Made by a program: the position numbers and the translations under genes. Positions 11,994-19,243 of a stretch of DNA of 34,425 nucleotides are shown here, piece by piece. This stretch comes from a virus: positions 1 through 34,425 of IMG/VR virus record IMGVR_UViG_3300031638_000007; one strand, 5' to 3'. How positions within the stretch are numbered: position 1 is the stretch's first letter; every line of letters starts with the position of its first letter. The notes below the pieces were generated by a model. That model was given only the letters and a program-made list of their open reading frames with translations. It was not told the DNA's origin and made no database searches.

Positions 11994-12568
11994 TGGAAGC
12001 ACTAAGTCATATTCAATTTGTGTTAGCCGCGCCAAAAAATGCAGAAAATAAATTTGGTGGCTATAAATATCGGACAGCAGAATCAATTTTAGAAGCTGTT
12101 AAGCCATTACTAAATGAGACAGGCTCAACAGTAACATTAAGTGATGATCTAGTCCTAGTCGGTGACAGATACTACGTTAAAGCAACAGCTACGTTTACTT
12201 GTAAAAGTGAAAGTTTTAGCGTTTCAGCTTTTGCGCGCGAAGCTTTACAACAAAAGGGCATGGTCGAACCAATGCTAACAGGTAGCTCTAGCAGCTATGC
12301 TAGAAAGTACGCATTAAACGGTTTATTTGCTATTGATAATTCCGAACAAGACCCAGACACAAAAGACAACAGGAATTACGAGCCAGTTGATGAAGTATGT
12401 AGGTCTGGTCAAGTCGAGTCGATTGAGAAATTAATCACAGAATCTAATTCTGACAAGTCGGTTTTTTGCAATTACTTTAGCATTAAAACAATTAGCGAAT
12501 TAAAGCAAAAAGATCACGCAACAGCAGTTGCAATGCTTAACGCTAAAATCAAAAATGGTTCAAAATAA
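11993..12568 (+). CDS. erf: ERF-family single-strand annealing recombinase
   Basis: The 191-aa protein has the ERF-family opening NKFGGYKYRTAESILEAVKP, followed by MLTGSSSSYARKYALNGLF, the core conserved in P22 Erf-like proteins. These annealing proteins coat ssDNA left by an exonuclease and promote strand annealing, here in the host cytoplasm. In P22, Erf circularises the incoming DNA. It ends in a C-terminal segment unlike the core. The partner exonuclease follows at once (TAATG overlap). Confidence 0.9.
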   Translation: MEALSHIQFVLAAPKNAENKFGGYKYRTAESILEAVKPLLNETGSTVTLSDDLVLVGDRYYVKATATFTCKSESFSVSAFAREALQQKGMVEPMLTGSSSSYARKYALNGLFAIDNSEQDPDTKDNRNYEPVDEVCRSGQVESIEKLITESNSDKSVFCNYFSIKTISELKQKDHATAVAMLNAKIKNGSK

Positions 12569-13194
12569 TGCATATATCTGAAAACGCACAAGGTACTGAT
12601 GAATGGATGATAGAAAGAACTGGTATTGTAACTGGTTCTAATTTCAACAGCATTTTTACAAGTACAGGAAAAAAGAGCGCATCAGCCGAAGGGTATAGGA
12701 ATCAGCTACTGGCAGAATGGGTTACAGGCACTAAAACATCGATAAAGGCCACGGAATGGATGCAGCGAGGCGTTGAGCTAGAACCAAGGGCAAAGCTTGC
12801 CTATGAAATTATAACAGGACACAGCGTCACTGAGGTAGGTCTGTGTCGAGATAGCAAAGATAGCTTAATAGGTGTATCACCTGACGGCTTAGTTGAAAAT
12901 ATGCTTATATACTCGCATGGCCTTGAAATTAAGTGTCCAATGCCAGCAAATCATATTCAATATATATCGGATAGAAAGCTGCCAACCGCCTACGTTCAGC
13001 AAGTACAAGGCTCAATGTTAATAACGGGAATCGATAGCTGGGATTTTATGAGCTACCATCCTGCTATGCCGCATTTCTTAATTACTGTGGAAAAAGATCA
13101 AAAATATCACAATTTGATAAAGCCAATTCTTGATGACTTTATTGGTGAAATGCTTAAAAAACGAGAATTTTTAAGTGATTTTATTAATGATTAA
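12568..13194 (+). CDS. YqaJ/lambda-exonuclease-like recombination nuclease
   Basis: The 208-aa product has the YqaJ viral recombinase pattern: GTDEWMIERTGIVTGSNF at the start, ELEPRAKLAYE, GVSPDGLVE (the metal-binding Asp), GLEIKCP (the E-x-K catalytic pair) and YVQQVQGSMLIT. It would resect DNA 5' to 3' to give ssDNA for the ERF protein. Gene order erf-exo with coupling is the usual two-component recombination module. Its stop overlaps the start of the next small gene by 8 nt. Confidence 0.92.
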   Translation: MHISENAQGTDEWMIERTGIVTGSNFNSIFTSTGKKSASAEGYRNQLLAEWVTGTKTSIKATEWMQRGVELEPRAKLAYEIITGHSVTEVGLCRDSKDSLIGVSPDGLVENMLIYSHGLEIKCPMPANHIQYISDRKLPTAYVQQVQGSMLITGIDSWDFMSYHPAMPHFLITVEKDQKYHNLIKPILDDFIGEMLKKREFLSDFIND

Positions 13195-13318
13195 TTTAAT
13201 CCAGTTTTTAGTTATAGTTTTTTTATTAACTGTGATGTTTGCTGGCGAGACCATTGTAATAGGTAGCCAGCAGCATCTTTTAGATTGGTCTTTTTGCGTA
13301 GCAACACAATTAAATTAG
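13187..13318 (+). CDS. Small membrane protein (43 aa)
   Basis: The product starts MINLIQFLVIVFLLTVMFAG and so has one N-terminal membrane helix, followed by about 20 polar residues (ETIVIGSQQHLLDWSF). It begins inside the end of the exonuclease gene and has no strong RBS of its own, so coupling is needed. A role in exclusion or in membrane attachment is possible. Coding status is plausible, not certain. Confidence 0.45.
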   Translation: MINLIQFLVIVFLLTVMFAGETIVIGSQQHLLDWSFCVATQLN

Positions 13319-13329
13319 AGGTAAAAAAA

Positions 13330-13554
13330 ATGAAAACATTATTATTATTATTAGTATTTAGCACTGCATCATTTGCAGGACAGAAATGCACCAAAGATTA
13401 TTTTGGGAATTATAGTTGCTACGGAACTGGTCAAGACTATGGCTATAGGTCTAGCGAGCAAAAAGATTATTTTGGAAATAGCACTTGGACTGACAATAAA
13501 GGCAATAGGACAAAATGTACCTATGATTATTTAGGTAATTATAGCTGCAACTAG
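13330..13554 (+). CDS. Exported cysteine-rich repeat protein (74 aa)
   Basis: Starting at the ATG 13330 (AGAGG 8 nt upstream), the product has a clear signal peptide (MKTLLLLLVFSTASFAG). The mature part is built of related units: CTKDYFGNYSC, QKDYFGNSTW and CTYDYLGNYSC. The cysteines are paired in the first and last units. A secreted or periplasmic role, such as blocking superinfection, is an inference from its type and position at the end of the early operon. An open frame reaching 13285 without RBS is less likely. Confidence 0.7.
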   Translation: MKTLLLLLVFSTASFAGQKCTKDYFGNYSCYGTGQDYGYRSSEQKDYFGNSTWTDNKGNRTKCTYDYLGNYSCN

Positions 13555-13656
13555 TTTAAACATGGAGCTGCGCCAGATCGCAGTAAAGTCCTGTGCAACG
13601 GAAGAAATGGTGCACTCATTAGAGCGTCTTTTATAATCACTTTCGACAGGCATTAA
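13555..13656. other. Gap between convergent operons
   Basis: About 100 bp separate the end of the rightward operon from the end of the leftward late operon. It holds a 5-bp stem (CTGCG and CGCAG, 6-nt loop) and a 5-bp GTGCA/TGCAC pair, neither followed by a clean T-run. No convincing terminator was found, and a 24-codon ATG-to-TAA frame on the plus strand has no RBS. Confidence 0.4.
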
Positions 13657-14814
13657 TTAGAGCTGGCTTGACCCGACCTTTATCCGTTGGGTTTCGCCAT
13701 GCTTTTTATCGTAAACTATAGCTGTCATAGTTCGTTTAGCACCATATCCCGAATCAGAATGCCAAGCATCCCCACATGGCAGAGCTTGAAACCATTCTGC
13801 AAATATACCGCCTACTTCTTTAGAAACTGCGTGATGTATATGACCCATTAACAAATGTCGGTGATCACAATCGCCCCATTCTTTAGACATAGACCTAGCG
13901 ATATATTCCTGCGCTCTTTCGGCTTTCATCCTGTCGCCATGATGTGTCACTAAAAGGTTATTGCCAAATACCATAGATTGAAACTTATGAGCATTATCTA
14001 GCACTGTAATTCTTGGCTCGTTCTCGTACCAAGCTTGTAAAATTATATTAATAGCCCTAGCTGTGTTTGAGTTGTGATTACCTCTGACCATCATCAAAGT
14101 TACATGGTCATGCTTTTCTAAAAGCAAATCTAATCCTTTTCTGTAAATTCTTACGCTTGCAGCTATTACTTCACCGTAATCGCATGACATATCCATGTGA
14201 TTCTTTCCACTGCTAGTCGTGCCTTCGATATTGTCAAAATGTTGAAAGTCACCAAGATCAAGAAATAACCCTTCTTTAGATTTAGGTGATAGCTGGCAAA
14301 GGTGAGCAATAGCATCAACAGTCTTATCTTCTGCTATTTTCAAATCCCAATTTCCTTCGCCATTATTTCTATTCTGATTAACGAGCATACCGATGTGTGC
14401 ATCACCAATTACGTAAGCTGTTAGCTCATCACTGCCGCTAGTCGTGTAGGGTTTAGGAATATATTTAGGCATTTCTTCAATCAGGGAATCGACAAAGTCT
14501 TGCAATACTGCCTGCTGGTTTTCTTTCTTTAAATCTGATTTTACCCATTGTCTAACAGGCAATCCATCTTGGTCGTAGTATGTTGATACGCCTTTTACTA
14601 CGTGAGTTGCTGGTGTGATATGAGTGTAATCATGGTCAGGACTCCAACCTCGTCTTGATGCTGCTGCTTTAGCTTTAGCCAGTAATCTTTCAAGTGATCT
14701 TGAGCCAATACCTAAAGAAATTGCAGCTTTTGCTTGAGTGCCATGTTCTTCAATTGCAAGTATGGCTTCCCACTGTCGATCTGTCGCAAACTCTTTTAAA
14801 TCTAATAAATTCAT
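13657..14814 (-). CDS. Metallophosphoesterase with N-terminal helix-turn-helix
   Basis: The 385-aa protein has all five calcineurin-type motifs in order: GDAH (137-140), GDFQHF (from 188), RGNHN (244-248), THHGD (290-294) and GHIHH (324-328). It should hydrolyse phosphodiester or phosphate bonds using two metal ions. The N-terminus (EHGTQAKAAISLGIGSRSLE, about residues 23-42) looks like a helix-turn-helix, so DNA may be the substrate. It is the last gene of the late leftward operon, after the tail fibres. Similar proteins in other phages are annotated only as phosphoesterases. Confidence 0.85.
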   Translation of the reverse strand: MNLLDLKEFATDRQWEAILAIEEHGTQAKAAISLGIGSRSLERLLAKAKAAASRRGWSPDHDYTHITPATHVVKGVSTYYDQDGLPVRQWVKSDLKKENQQAVLQDFVDSLIEEMPKYIPKPYTTSGSDELTAYVIGDAHIGMLVNQNRNNGEGNWDLKIAEDKTVDAIAHLCQLSPKSKEGLFLDLGDFQHFDNIEGTTSSGKNHMDMSCDYGEVIAASVRIYRKGLDLLLEKHDHVTLMMVRGNHNSNTARAINIILQAWYENEPRITVLDNAHKFQSMVFGNNLLVTHHGDRMKAERAQEYIARSMSKEWGDCDHRHLLMGHIHHAVSKEVGGIFAEWFQALPCGDAWHSDSGYGAKRTMTAIVYDKKHGETQRIKVGSSQL

Positions 14815-14821
14815 AAGATTA

Positions 14822-15130
14822 TTACACTATGATTGTTGACCTAGCCTTTGCCCTTGCCTTTTTAATTTTAGAAGGAATAGGCTCACCGCTATCTGCCTTG
14901 CGTATGACGTACCAATCGGTATCTGCAAGGTAGTCTAGGTTTTCTTGATTGATCTCTTGTTGAGCATTGGCTGCAATCTCTGCATCGGTGTACTCTGGCT
15001 TTGGCGTGTTGCCTTCGGCTATCCACTCTTGGACTTCGTGATAGTCTCGGTTGCCACCGTCGTTGGGTACTGACATTGAGCCATTGACTAGCCAACCTTC
15101 GCCTTGAATCTTTACAGTTTCAATCGTCAT
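14822..15130 (-). CDS. Tail-fibre-associated small protein (102 aa)
   Basis: The product starts MTIETVKIQGEGWLVNGSMS and contains EVQEWIAEGNTPKPEYT and NLDYLADTDWYVIRKADSGE, ending in basic residues (KKARAKARSTIIV). Such proteins lie directly downstream of fibre genes in many phages and may act as fibre assembly chaperones. The ATG at 15130 follows the fibre stop by one base. An open frame to 15199 inside the fibre gene is not needed. Confidence 0.62.
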   Translation of the reverse strand: MTIETVKIQGEGWLVNGSMSVPNDGGNRDYHEVQEWIAEGNTPKPEYTDAEIAANAQQEINQENLDYLADTDWYVIRKADSGEPIPSKIKKARAKARSTIIV

Positions 15131-15131
15131 T

Positions 15132-16085
15132 TTATAGCTCCGCTGAGGCTTTAAAAGTAAGAAGCACATTAGCTGCGCCTGAACCTGTTTTAGCTCCACA
15201 ACCTAGTTTGATAGTTGAAGTACTGGCGTAACCTGTTGCCGCATTGGGAAAGTCGTTATTTCCTCCCTTTACCATTACAATTGAAGGAATAGCTCGCTTT
15301 GTTGTTGCGAATTGCATATTCCAAATGGGAGTGTTTCCACTAGCTGCGTATATCCAAAAGTTACCATCCCCTGTTTCATAGTACCTCTCACACAAATCCA
15401 ACTCTTCGCCCACTGATCTTGGCTCAAATTCTGTGGCTACACTGCCAGCTTCCATTTGAACTTGTGAGAATTCAAACGTACCTGATTGTTGACCGAGGGA
15501 GTTTGTACGTGCGTTCCAGTTTGAGCCAGCGTCTAGCCAGAAATGTAGTACAAGATAATCATTACCATCAGTGCCTAAAACTTTATCTGCTATTGAAGGG
15601 ATTGCAATAGACACCGTGTGTTTTACCCACGATGTTGTTAAAGAAACAGTTATTGGAGAAACAAAACTAATGGCAGAAGGTGAGCCACCTGTTCCAAAAC
15701 TTTGAGCAAGCTCAAGAGCAATGTTTTTATTAGCATCAGCTTTTGCCCAAAAACTTACTGTTGCGGTAGTTCCTGCAAATGTCTCTACCCCTTCAATTCT
15801 TTGAAATTTAACTGCCAGATTACCAGCGCCAGCGACACTGCTAACAACAGTTCTTGAATAATACTTCGGGTTATTTGGGACATCCGTTTGACCCAATGCA
15901 AACGCTTGACGGCTGACTACTTGCGTTGACCCATTTCTACTATTTATCCATCGGTCATCACTACCATAACCATCATCCGTTTGACTTGTCCCACGTTGCC
16001 AGATGTCAAAGTTACCGTTGATGATGGCGTTCTTACCAACAACGCCAGCAATGTCAGCCGTTTCTCTAGTTGCCGATTTAGTCAT
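15132..16085 (-). CDS. Tail fibre/receptor-binding protein with CBM-like domain
   Basis: The 317-aa product has GKNAIINGNFDIWQRGTS near the start, a hallmark of phage fibre proteins with a carbohydrate-binding beta-sandwich. It continues with DDRWINSRN, SFWAKADANKNIALEL, then FEFSQVQMEAGSVATEFEPR and a C-terminal distal part. It likely contacts surface polysaccharide and sets host range. A good RBS (GGAG, 6 nt) precedes the ATG. It is the largest of the distal fibre genes, so it is the best candidate for the tip-most adhesin. Confidence 0.75.
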   Translation of the reverse strand: MTKSATRETADIAGVVGKNAIINGNFDIWQRGTSQTDDGYGSDDRWINSRNGSTQVVSRQAFALGQTDVPNNPKYYSRTVVSSVAGAGNLAVKFQRIEGVETFAGTTATVSFWAKADANKNIALELAQSFGTGGSPSAISFVSPITVSLTTSWVKHTVSIAIPSIADKVLGTDGNDYLVLHFWLDAGSNWNARTNSLGQQSGTFEFSQVQMEAGSVATEFEPRSVGEELDLCERYYETGDGNFWIYAASGNTPIWNMQFATTKRAIPSIVMVKGGNNDFPNAATGYASTSTIKLGCGAKTGSGAANVLLTFKASAEL

Positions 16086-16088
16086 CTG

Positions 16089-16319
16089 CTACTCCTGTGC
16101 TGGCATTAATGCTTTGAGTTCATCAGCGGTAGTTGCAGAATCCATTGATATCTGTAAGTCTGCATCTGCTGCACGAATAGCAGCACGACTTGCCTCCGCT
16201 GCTACTGCTTCGCTAGGTATTGTTGCTTTGATGTCTAATGGGGCGAAAGATGCATTGCGTACGCTTCTACGTACATCATGTGCAATAACCTTTGCCTTGT
16301 TCATATCTATTGTAATCAT
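16089..16319 (-). CDS. Small tail-region protein (76 aa)
   Basis: The product starts MITIDMNKAKVIAHDVRRSV and contains FAPLDIKATIPSEAVAAEAS, ending MDSATTADELKALMPA. I recall this pattern as a small conserved protein beside tail fibre genes in many phages; function unproven, perhaps a chaperone. Its ATG overlaps the upstream stop (ATGA) with GGAG 9 nt upstream. Confidence 0.65.
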   Translation of the reverse strand: MITIDMNKAKVIAHDVRRSVRNASFAPLDIKATIPSEAVAAEASRAAIRAADADLQISMDSATTADELKALMPAQE

Positions 16320-16606
16320 TTTGGAAACTCCAGTTTAATTGCAGCGATGGCATCTTGCCAAGTTGTCGTTGAGTTCATAAGATCGTCATAACGCATCTCA
16401 TCTTGATTCAGTAAGTCATACTTGGCTTTGCGTAAACGCGAATACTCTAAGGAGTCATAGACAGCTTGAAGTCGTATTACTTCTGCGTCAATTGCTTCAG
16501 GTGTTGGCTCGTCTTGGAGTTCGTCCAACCACTCAAGCTCATTACCGCGTAGTACCCATTCTGCTAACGGGCGTAGGCTTTGGATGGCATCTGCTTTATC
16601 TATCAT
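16316..16606 (-). CDS. Small tail-region protein (96 aa)
   Basis: The product contains RPLAEWVLRGNELEWLD, PTPEAIDAEVIRLQAVYD and a C-terminal TTTWQDAIAAIKLEFP. This matches in style the small proteins paired with the 76-aa type above in fibre clusters. The protein is mostly helical and acidic, which would suit a fibre-assembly chaperone. It overlaps its two neighbours by 4 nt each. Confidence 0.62.
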   Translation of the reverse strand: MIDKADAIQSLRPLAEWVLRGNELEWLDELQDEPTPEAIDAEVIRLQAVYDSLEYSRLRKAKYDLLNQDEMRYDDLMNSTTTWQDAIAAIKLEFPK

Positions 16607-17052
16607 CCTGCTATCTCCGTTGCAATCAGTGTGGTGCGATAAAGTGAATTTGCGTTAATTTTTACAAGTGTTGCGCTATAACCACGCGCCTGTACCTTGT
16701 AAGTAATTGCCGCAGTGCTGGCTGGAGAATCAATCTCTATATTACTTGTGCTAAGATGGTGTACTGTGTGGCTAGCATAAGTTGCATACCCAGCCCCAGC
16801 CGTAAAAAGAGGTGTTGTGTCACGTAAAAACCTAAATGAAATTCCGGTAGAGGCGACATCTAAAAGAAAGTTTTGAATCGCATATTCCAGTTTTACTTTA
16901 CTTGCTGTGGAAGCAAGAGTAATCGAGACTGATAACCCGATGTCTACCCAACTTGTTGTTGCTATGGCAACGTATGTGTCATTTGTGGCAGAAACAACAT
17001 TAGATGGAAGCGAGCTGTCCCAATTATCATTGCCTCGTATCGTTGTAGCCAT
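16603..17052 (-). CDS. Putative tail fibre/structural protein (149 aa)
   Basis: The product starts MATTIRGNDNWDSSLPSNVV and is Ser/Thr/Ala-rich with alternating strands (YVAIATTSWVDIGLSVSITL). The composition and position suggest a beta-rich virion tip or fibre protein. It starts in a TAATG overlap with the 70-aa gene. No named domain. Confidence 0.55.
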   Translation of the reverse strand: MATTIRGNDNWDSSLPSNVVSATNDTYVAIATTSWVDIGLSVSITLASTASKVKLEYAIQNFLLDVASTGISFRFLRDTTPLFTAGAGYATYASHTVHHLSTSNIEIDSPASTAAITYKVQARGYSATLVKINANSLYRTTLIATEIAG

Positions 17053-17264
17053 TAGTCACCCACCCCATCGGTCAACTCAGCCTCATCTACCGTCCATGCG
17101 TTTCTGAATGTTCTGTCGCTTGGCACATATGAGTCCTCTACAATCTTAAACTTGAGTCCTGTAGGCACGTCTTTCAGTGCTGTCTCCATATCGCTAAGTG
17201 GACAATTAGGGGCTGGTGTAACTACTGAAACTGTACCTTCTGGTGTTTGATAGATTATTTTCAT
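17052..17264 (-). CDS. Small tail-region protein (70 aa)
   Basis: The product starts MKIIYQTPEGTVSVVTPAPN and contains DVPTGLKFKIVEDSYVPSDR and FRNAWTVDEAELTDGVGD. This short pattern is familiar from phage tail regions, though with no known role. It lies between two fibre-like genes. Confidence 0.6.
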   Translation of the reverse strand: MKIIYQTPEGTVSVVTPAPNCPLSDMETALKDVPTGLKFKIVEDSYVPSDRTFRNAWTVDEAELTDGVGD

Positions 17265-17275
17265 TTGTTTGTTCC

Positions 17276-17665
17276 TTAATTTGCGAATACGACGAGCGAA
17301 ACGAGCGTAGCGTCAACCGTAGTGCTATTTTCTGCGTGATATACATGGACGTAAGCTGTTGACGTACCAAGAATAGCAGTCTCTGTACCTATCCAGTTAA
17401 GTACTGCATTGCCAGTTATTAATGCGACATAAGTTGCGCTAGGCATTGGATTTGTAAAATTGACAAGTTGATTACCAGCGGCGGTATCAGTAATACTACT
17501 AAAGCCGTAAACATCACCCGTACCATTTAGTGTCCCTGTGCTTACAGTCGCCATATTCCATGTTATAAATGCCTTAGCCATGCGCTTATCTAACGCTGGA
17601 ATACTAGGCGCAGTTGTTGATGTACCATCGGCTGCTAGGAGGGTATTTGCTTTAATTGTACTCAT
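17276..17665 (-). CDS. Fibre-like protein, paralog A (129 aa)
   Basis: From the ATG at 17665 (GGAGGT 7 nt upstream, a strong site) the product starts MSTIKANTLLAADGTSTTAP. Openings of this MST(I/L)K type are common in fibre proteins of aquatic phages. The core (DVYGFSSITDTAAGNQLVNF) is related to that of the next gene (NVSSITDLGTGYYRATF). The two genes are thus tandem paralogs and probably structural. The longer open frame to 17707 is not needed. Confidence 0.65.
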   Translation of the reverse strand: MSTIKANTLLAADGTSTTAPSIPALDKRMAKAFITWNMATVSTGTLNGTGDVYGFSSITDTAAGNQLVNFTNPMPSATYVALITGNAVLNWIGTETAILGTSTAYVHVYHAENSTTVDATLVSLVVFAN

Positions 17666-17666
17666 G

Positions 17667-18038
17667 TTACTGACCTCCGAAGATGTGAACACATAATGAT
17701 GAAACATCTAGTGCAGCCTTTTGGTTACTAAAGCCAGTAGGGTACACAGATTGAACGGCAATATGGTCAGCGGTAGACGCAGATGTAACTTCACGAGCCA
17801 TTGTGCTATTGGTTGTTACCGTAGAACAGTAGTTTGTGGTTGCCATTGCAGTAACAAAGGTAGCGCGGTAGTAACCCGTACCTAAATCCGTAATGCTTGA
17901 AACATTCTCAGAATCACTAATAGCTATTGTTCCTGTGCCATTTAGCCTAACCCACGCGGTACATATTAACTTCTGCCCTTTAACCGTTGGAATTCCACCA
18001 GATGCATTCTGTAAATCATTTGCTTTAATTGTACTCAT
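17667..18038 (-). CDS. Fibre-like protein, paralog B (123 aa)
   Basis: The product starts MSTIKANDLQNASGGIPTVK and shares with paralog A both the N-terminal heptapeptide MSTIKAN and the SSITD...G...F core with AM/PM and a following Tyr. The ATG overlaps the stop of the upstream fibre gene (TATGA). Likely a virion tip protein; two similar subunits may form heteromers or be alternatives. Confidence 0.65.
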   Translation of the reverse strand: MSTIKANDLQNASGGIPTVKGQKLICTAWVRLNGTGTIAISDSENVSSITDLGTGYYRATFVTAMATTNYCSTVTTNSTMAREVTSASTADHIAVQSVYPTGFSNQKAALDVSSLCVHIFGGQ

Positions 18039-18865
18039 ACGATTGTCCAAGTTGAGCCAGTAGGCACTGTTACTGTTACGCCTGAGTTGACCGTAATTGC
18101 CCCTGCGGTCATAGCATTCTTATTCGTTGTGATGGTGTAGTCAGTAGCTACGGTAGTTGGGTTTTCCCAAAAGACCCCACCTTGTACTCCAACCGCTGCA
18201 TCTTTAGCGTCAATCTGAGCTTGTGTATATGTATCTGCTACAACGAATGTAGTGAATGCAATAATGCGTACAATCTTGCCAACTATCGCACCATCAGCTA
18301 ATACAATACTTGTGCCATTAGTTGCAGTAAAATCACTAAAGGCTAAATCTAAACCGCCATAAGTTACTAATGTATTTCCTGCGGTATAACTAAGCGTCTG
18401 ACCGTTTAGGTCTGCACCTGAAAAAGTTGTCTGTCCTGCTGTAGCTATGTACTCATAAGTAAACTTTGAAACCTCACCACCGCCAGCAATTGAACCCCAT
18501 TCAGTCCCGTTATAGCCTTCAAAAGTTTCATCAGTTGAATTAAATCTAAATAAGCCAGCAGCGCCAGTAGGTCTTTGCGCTGTAGTTCCAACAGGTATTT
18601 CTGCTGCTCCTGTAGCACCACCACTAATACCCAATAAACCAAGATTAGCTTCTGCCATCGTGCCGATTGTTACCCAAGCATTATTAGCAGCATTTCTTTG
18701 CTTCAATAAACCAGAATTAGTATCAGCCCAAAATTGATATGCATAAATCGTTGCTGGCTCAGTAGCAGAGCTATTATTGCTAACTATAGCAGCAGCCATT
18801 GAGTTTAAATCTGCAAGAAATAATAATCCTGTTTGATCTGCGATCGTATAATCATGTTGTGACAT
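18035..18865 (-). CDS. Tail fibre protein, second copy of adaptor domain (276 aa)
   Basis: The first ~80 residues (MSQHDYTIADQTGLLFLADL; VSNNSSATEPATIYAYQFWA; SGLLKQRNAANNAWVTIGTM) are almost the same as in the fibre gene at 19233-20012. The rest differs: a GNTLVTYGGLDLAFSDF-type part and a C-terminal DYTITTNKNAMTAGAITVNS segment with VTVTVPTGSTWTIV at the very end, typical of phage tail fibres. The shared part is probably the adaptor that docks the fibre on gpJ. Confidence 0.72.
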   Translation of the reverse strand: MSQHDYTIADQTGLLFLADLNSMAAAIVSNNSSATEPATIYAYQFWADTNSGLLKQRNAANNAWVTIGTMAEANLGLLGISGGATGAAEIPVGTTAQRPTGAAGLFRFNSTDETFEGYNGTEWGSIAGGGEVSKFTYEYIATAGQTTFSGADLNGQTLSYTAGNTLVTYGGLDLAFSDFTATNGTSIVLADGAIVGKIVRIIAFTTFVVADTYTQAQIDAKDAAVGVQGGVFWENPTTVATDYTITTNKNAMTAGAITVNSGVTVTVPTGSTWTIV

Positions 18866-18979
18866 TTAATAACCCCTTGCTATGTAGTCGAAAGTACGGC
18901 TAATTGCAAAACTGTTTATATTTAGAAACGTTTGCCAGCTTGTACAGTATGTCACGATATTACTGTTTATGAATAACAT
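18866..18979 (-). CDS. 37-aa ORF resembling the gpJ C-terminal end (duplication remnant)
   Basis: The ORF starts ATG at 18979 with AGGTGA just upstream and ends with TAA directly before the fibre ATG. Its last residues, ISRTFDYIARGY, match the last residues of gpJ, VNRTFDHITKGY, and it lies before a second copy of the fibre N-terminal domain just as gpJ lies before the first. It is therefore best read as the leftover end of a duplicated gpJ-fibre junction. It may still be translated. Confidence 0.55.
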   Translation of the reverse strand: MLFINSNIVTYCTSWQTFLNINSFAISRTFDYIARGY

Positions 18980-18982
18980 TTA

Positions 18983-19243
18983 TCACCTTCCCGATATTTC
19001 ACGAGCTTCAACTTCATATGGGTTGTTCTCATAGCCATACTTCCATTGGTAATAGAAATATTTAATGTAGAATCCAATCAACCAACCATCTTGCTGTTGG
19101 CGTATGTGTACCATCTCATGTGCCAGTAGACCTTTATCGTGAGGATTAACCATGAAGATAAAAGGCCAGATAGTTAGACCCGTGTAGTTGCCGTGTAGTT
19201 TTGGTACTTTAATGATGAATGGTTTCATTGTGTTAATCAACAT
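18983..19243 (-). CDS. Zincin-like small protein with HExxH motif (86 aa)
   Basis: The product has the zinc-protease signature HEMVHIRQQ (H-E-x-x-H) and a downstream Glu in EVEARE, which could be the third ligand. Hydrophobic stretches (LTIWPFIFMV and WLIGFYIKYFYY) suggest membrane association. It lies between the two fibre genes and starts within the end of the first. An ATG at 19228 is an alternative start. It might process virion proteins or act on the envelope, but no activity is shown. Confidence 0.62.
   Translation of the reverse strand: MLINTMKPFIIKVPKLHGNYTGLTIWPFIFMVNPHDKGLLAHEMVHIRQQQDGWLIGFYIKYFYYQWKYGYENNPYEVEAREISGR

Noticed and set aside
13562-13636. 24-codon ATG-to-TAA frame between the convergent operons
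   Set aside because: No RBS, no recognisable sequence and too short to support without conservation data.
14889-15095. 68-aa frame inside the fibre-associated gene
   Set aside because: It lies fully within a better supported frame with RBS and conserved residues and is arginine-rich in the way of shifted frames.
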